Below are positions 62,101 to 64,000 of a stretch of DNA of 64,000 bases, one piece after another. The stretch is from contig CAZCUF010000004.1 of the NCBI GenBank assembly GCA_964502095.1, forward strand, positions 219,393-283,392. Reading direction: 5' to 3'. The position numbers and the translations under genes are program-made. This stretch comes from JACPVF01 sp964502095. GTDB lineage: Bacteria > Chloroflexota > Anaerolineae > Anaerolineales > Villigracilaceae. Below the pieces are notes generated by a model. The model had not been told where the DNA came from. It saw only the letters and a list, made by a program, of their open reading frames with translations, and ran no database searches. Numbering within the stretch: position 1 is the stretch's first letter; each line of letters opens with the position of its first letter.

Positions 62101-63705
62101 TGCCCAAAGATAGGTAAGCCTGCCCAGATGCTTGCCTGAGTCATCTGAGGCATAAGCCATATAGCCCGTTGCGCCAGCCACTTTTCCTGCTATATCTCCA
62201 AAATAGTAAACATTTCCTACCTTGTCTCGTACCGTCCAGGTGTCGGTATTCCCATCATAATCAACCTTCCAGAAATTTTCATCCACCGCGTGATAACGAT
62301 TATCGGTGCCTCGTGCTAAACGCGTGCTGATTCCTCCTACCGTAAGAAGGTAGGTATCGTCGGAAGCGTAATCTCCGCCGCCTGGTGTTCCATGAATATC
62401 TCTCTCGATCGACCCAGTGTCCAGCGACCAGCCCATGCCTACCCAGGAAGCTAAAGTACTGTTCGTACTGCCCGCTGTTGGGTCATACTTCGATTGATCA
62501 ACCACTTGACTATTGTAGGTGAGCGTAAGATTTGGCTGTAAACCACCCGGACTAGACGGCACTTCGATTGGCAAAGAAAAAGTACCTGCCCCAGTGAACT
62601 GGGAAACCTGAAATGCATCTATGGTCGGCACATGATTTGCCTGCCAATTATTCACGCCAATATCAAACACGGAGAAATGGTTGATAGCAGCCTTGATGGT
62701 CTTCGTTTCCCGGTCTACTCCAGATAAAATCCCTTCCCAATTCTTGGTTGCCGGGTTGTACCAATACAAAGAAAGTTCATCCACCTCTTCTTCGGGAATA
62801 TTCAAATCAGCGTAACTGACTTCAATATCAATATCTTGGTTAAACTGATGTAATTCAGCCTTATCGGATTTATTTTGTGCTTTGATCTCAAATATTGCAC
62901 TACTTAGAAAATGAGCGGGCCTCTCGGCTTCATTAAGTGATCCGATGGAAATTAGTGTGTCTTCTGAAAAAATATTGACAGGTAATCTGACTTTTATTTT
63001 TCCATTTCTAGCTTGAATCATTCCTCCAGTTTTCCGGATCGTAAATTGCTCTTGAGCCGCGAGGCTGATCGAAGTCTCAGCCTTCTTCTCCTGACCATTG
63101 AAGAGAAAGGCTGTAACGATGACCGTACTTACGTTCTGCTCGGCCTGAATTATCACTCTGCCGCTGTCTTGAGCTATAGGTAGAATAAGAGTACGTGTTG
63201 GTTCATCATAGTTCGCGCCTTTGTCAACAATAGGCCGGATTCCTATGGGGAAGGCCCATTGCAAAGTCCAAATGGATGCAGAATTGTCCTTCACATCCGG
63301 GTTGATGTCGTTGGCGGCGAGGCCTTCGATATTCCATAGAATCATCACCTTGCCATTGGGAAGAATTGAGTCGGGAATGGCGCTCAGAGTGAGAGTAATC
63401 CCCAATTCTTTTGTAGGAACAGCAGTCTCTGTGGCGGTAGCGGATGCGGCAGAAGAGGTTGCCATCGCTGTATTATCTACGGCCAGTGTTGGGGCCGCAG
63501 TAGATTCTGCCGGCGGCTTTGGAGTGTCTGTTTCAGATGGGGTTACGGGTTCAGCTGTAGCATCATCAGTGGGAGAGGGTGTTTGTGCGGCCGTTGGCGT
63601 CCCTGTATCTGTTGCACTTGGTATTGGAGCCTGCACAGGGACAGAGAAATTCAACTGGCTCAGAAATAAACTGACCAGTACAATGAAGTTGACAAGAATC
63701 TTCAT
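56113..63705 (-). CDS. Giant secreted SpvB/RHS protein with C-terminal toxin-like tip
   Basis: The 2530-aa protein has a signal peptide (about 1-26), a Thr/Pro-rich linker (about 27-98), a beta-rich region, and an SpvB-like segment from about 355 (FTGAGTFSLPIEVPSSPGGLQPNLTLTYNS). RHS/YD repeats start near residue 1110 (YDIWGNTL, YDGMGRQY, YDALGRHL). A glycine-rich insertion lies at about 1565-1995, with a TPTPTATFTPTPT linker. The RHS tip ends in DPSGHM near 2306, then a variable domain of about 220 aa follows. The tip includes FRRYGGTSVPTGSPWF, VAEFIVPKGTKML and GGGLQVYLPN, vaguely like ADP-ribosyltransferase-type toxins. RHS shells encapsulate and deliver such tips. An immunity candidate gene overlaps its end. 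Confidence 0.9.
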   Translation of the reverse strand: MKILVNFIVLVSLFLSQLNFSVPVQAPIPSATDTGTPTAAQTPSPTDDATAEPVTPSETDTPKPPAESTAAPTLAVDNTAMATSSAASATATETAVPTKELGITLTLSAIPDSILPNGKVMILWNIEGLAANDINPDVKDNSASIWTLQWAFPIGIRPIVDKGANYDEPTRTLILPIAQDSGRVIIQAEQNVSTVIVTAFLFNGQEKKAETSISLAAQEQFTIRKTGGMIQARNGKIKVRLPVNIFSEDTLISIGSLNEAERPAHFLSSAIFEIKAQNKSDKAELHQFNQDIDIEVSYADLNIPEEEVDELSLYWYNPATKNWEGILSGVDRETKTIKAAINHFSVFDIGVNNWQANHVPTIDAFQVSQFTGAGTFSLPIEVPSSPGGLQPNLTLTYNSQVVDQSKYDPTAGSTNSTLASWVGMGWSLDTGSIERDIHGTPGGGDYASDDTYLLTVGGISTRLARGTDNRYHAVDENFWKVDYDGNTDTWTVRDKVGNVYYFGDIAGKVAGATGYMAYASDDSGKHLGRLTYLWALRRATNVFGQSLEYTYFDDTKVLTSRYDTVTATVAVYPETIVYPNGRYRVYFERENRWDFFSQWAADNIYHSFERYRLKSVHIQQDADGDGGFETEIRRYDFTYAPDNANSNIIFPNYTFSAGAKMTTLRGVQQYGLNNTALPGYSFTYGDNTHLTYASNGYGGGVQFDYETWYDSNARAVYTSTVIFGSNDGWAPCGWTRPPDPWKARAGSGLYCEKDFMGLAGTTYSDGTSHYIDGHNDRQIMRPGMAYKFTVTYTPVGGTVNVGMNNGSTDLWGTATSNGTVTFTQILPYGSTDLSPLINASAAVYTPINTFRMEALPTFSRVKQKHLFDGQGHEYVYTYNYTGAAVNDPAHSAMAGACAPDPFYCYTEEASEFRGHASVTETGPDGHKVVTKYWQDDARKGKPISTQVKSSANILMTETDFGYGTTSQSTILGYPQHDYYLRIYWVYPTTTEQKIFGTNGTSYISTLSSYTYESTYGNLISTTESTDGINYRTTTIDYYPTNNGSVYLVGLPARQQIRNGNGAVIAQTLNLYDNANTYTSPSTAGKLTATRTWVSGTQYSQVSYSYDIWGNTLSVTSYSGYGTVSTAPASGARTTSTTFDPAYHTYALTATNAINQTTTLTYDYTLGLPLTETDPNNAVISAQYDPFGRLVQLVRPGDDSTDPTLQISYFDSASGLQAALTQKIDAGQSYTMIRNYDGMGRQYQTNAGGILTDFVYDGYGRVVAQSTPHTGGETAYYTNTTYDALGRHLTVTAPDNTATAYSYNGLQTTVTDANGHDTVTLNDVWGRTASVTPSTGPGLAYTYDELNRLLTVTRGGAATTLTYDNAGRKIVMFDPDMGNWSYAYDGAGNLTSQTDARGCILTMGYDLLNRLTSKASSGSSCGTQVNVTYGYDAGANGIGRRTSMNDGSGSTSWSYDSRGRMVSQIKAVTGGGSFPTQWTHNSVGLLDTMTYPDGETVGNQYNDQMQLDTVIGQNVYVESTIYDSAGRITVRGLGGTVTGSLSPAFQKAFSFLQAPTYPSAGTPEMFRGNNTRLVGNLYPSSFTFNSDNSSSAPWAVFHRSSVTGGNYDSVNSRAPVSYGTGDDGNLTIASGSTFNINANASNGRTCADGVSYAVIGVSSTSATLSVIPPSNCLAVGDEVMLINVRGTASNYANTGNFEFLHVSSISSHTVNFTTSKTRFYGANNNNDSNIGTGAGQQRVILMRVPNYNNVTVNGTLTSKSWNGSTSGMIILRASGTISGAGKISASGSGYRGGGHWDLTGTGEGPASNSTSFGGGGDAGGTSTCNWKVGGGGGHATAGTNNGSDSSGRVGAPYGNAQLSKIYFGAGGGEAGYVKRTGESCGNGAAGGGIVFLSGYTISFTGSIKSDGNIASRGGSGAGGAVRIEGYNVSLNVVTVNGGVTSNTNGGQGRIAVYYDNSFSGNFTPGYAQHNTATPTPTATFTPTPTRTITPTATLSPGSAMDIAYTYYPWNQQGGRLQNISSGSLQNLSYTYDAAGNILTIADSFAGPQIQTFTYDELDRLTSASATGGSNGLYNESYTYDPVTGNLASKAGANYTYDANHVHAVSAYSGNTYGYDANGNQTTRMISGQTYTLGYDAENRLVSVSGPSMSASFLYDGDGQRVKSTINGVATTFVGGYYEQTSGTITKYYYAGAQRVAMRVNGTLSFLLTDHLGSTSLTTNASGGLISELRYTAWGSIRYASGTTPTHYTFTGQYSNMTDFGLMFYNARWYDPVLGRFAQADSLVPPGVQGSDRYAYVNNDPVGYTDPSGHMRCDYCEGGNLTPLQRAIDAEKLAELEYDPTGQKQKRNREVAEAILYYGTETLVSALFEPVDWAYTAYHCANSDCSPWMLAGLLPFIPSSAAKHLDDVPWKSIVDSKYWKVVKGAFEGEPQVIELADDLHVFRRYGGTSVPTGSPWFSLKPYVYPSNARRYLALPNTNLATNVAEFIVPKGTKMLVGNVADQAQNIVRFGDYAVGGGLQVYLPNPAAARLIK
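57720..59010 (-). other. Glycine-rich insertion within the RHS shell
   Basis: Residues about 1565-1995 interrupt the RHS repeats. They contain SFTFNSDNSSSAPWAVF, an Asn/Gly-rich beta-helix-like region with repeated GGGGDAGG, GGGGGHATAG and GAGGGEAGY motifs, ending in a TPTPTATFTPTPTRT linker. YD repeats resume after it. Confidence 0.75.
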
Positions 63706-63791
63706 GCGGTATCCCCTTTCAGTTCAATTGAAATGGTTCGAAAGGATTCTCCAGCCCAAATACTCCTAAACCCTGTCTCTTATCTTCTGTT

Positions 63792-63820
63792 AATATAGCA
63801 AATTTGTATAGCAGAGTCAA
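63792..63820 (-). promoter_or_regulatory. Promoter of the RHS gene
   Basis: On the minus strand TTGACT (63820-63815) and TATATT (63797-63792) are separated by 17 bases. The predicted start gives an 80-base leader before the RHS start, which has AAGGGGAT just upstream. The remaining sequence to 64000 shows no gene. Confidence 0.65.
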
Positions 63821-64000
63821 GACCTTTGGCTGTTTTCTTTGTGTTCGTAAATACGGAATACACGGACAGACCGGCAAATCTGGTATCGGCGTTAATTCGT
63901 GCGGTTGATATTTATATTCGCCGAAGCAGTGTATAATCTCTTCAGCAAAACATCTACATCAGCAGTCCACCGCTGTTTTCGTTGAGGGAAACTCAATCTT

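Noticed and set aside
63221..63769. 182-aa plus-strand frame opposite the RHS N-terminus
   Set aside because: It is the complement of the RHS signal peptide and Thr/Pro linker and has no ribosome site.

Overview
The window looks like a chromosomal piece of an uncultured Chloroflexota bacterium, probably class Anaerolineae. This is an inference from overall style: SARP/NB-ARC/TPR regulators, a giant multi-GAF histidine kinase, TPTPT-type linkers in a secreted giant protein, oligoendopeptidase F, DUF2270 and DUF2269 membrane proteins, and many short palindromic intergenic repeats. No 16S rRNA or tRNA gene was recognised, so taxonomy is not settled by the window itself.

Region 1 (1-17.5 kb): a 5'-truncated tandem-repeat c-type cytochrome, a PQQ-repeat lipoprotein, a degenerate receiver protein with a diheme membrane cytochrome, and a complete respiratory nitrate reductase operon narGHJI (4.7-11.4 kb). 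A SARP-type regulator follows, its 5' end overlapped by a REP-associated tyrosine transposase (RAYT) set between two palindrome doublets. Then come a DUF2269-like membrane protein, a second diheme cytochrome and a three-gene XRE-regulator cassette with a striking operator-promoter.

Region 2 (17.6-28.4 kb): oligoendopeptidase F, a signalling group (REC-SpoIIE phosphatase, REC, 1650-aa TPR-GAF hybrid-style kinase), a PqqD-like peptide and two minor genes.

Region 3 (28.5-48.0 kb, all minus strand): a dissimilatory sulfur-oxidation superoperon. In transcription order: tusA, two DsrE-family proteins, lbpA, thioredoxin-like, hdrC1, hdrB1, hdrA, hyp, an hdrC-hdrB fusion, etfB, etfA, a membrane HdrD-like protein (Emo-like), a zinc-ribbon protein, two more lbpA paralogues, a lipoate ligase (sLpl-like), a fused Fe-S/NrfD membrane subunit and a molybdopterin oxidoreductase (SoeA-like). 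This matches the sulfur-oxidising Hdr pathway of the EtfAB-containing type. TusA/DsrE would deliver sulfane sulfur, sHdr plus lipoylated LbpA would oxidise it to sulfite, EtfAB-Emo would pass electrons to the quinone pool and Soe-like enzyme would oxidise sulfite. With narGHI nearby, the window could encode a sulfur-to-nitrate respiratory chain. A NarX/NarL-like two-component pair is transcribed divergently at 48.1-50.5 kb.

Region 4 (50.6-64 kb, minus strand): a polymorphic-toxin locus. A 2530-aa secreted SpvB/RHS protein with a C-terminal toxin-like tip and overlapping immunity candidate is followed by three displaced RHS-tip/immunity cassettes, two of them broken by nonsense or frameshift lesions, and one joined to an IS transposase remnant.

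Running through the sulfur operon are inverted pairs of a short GGTGGTCGAG-type palindromic element, one pair in each of six gene junctions, plus copies inside coding sequence.
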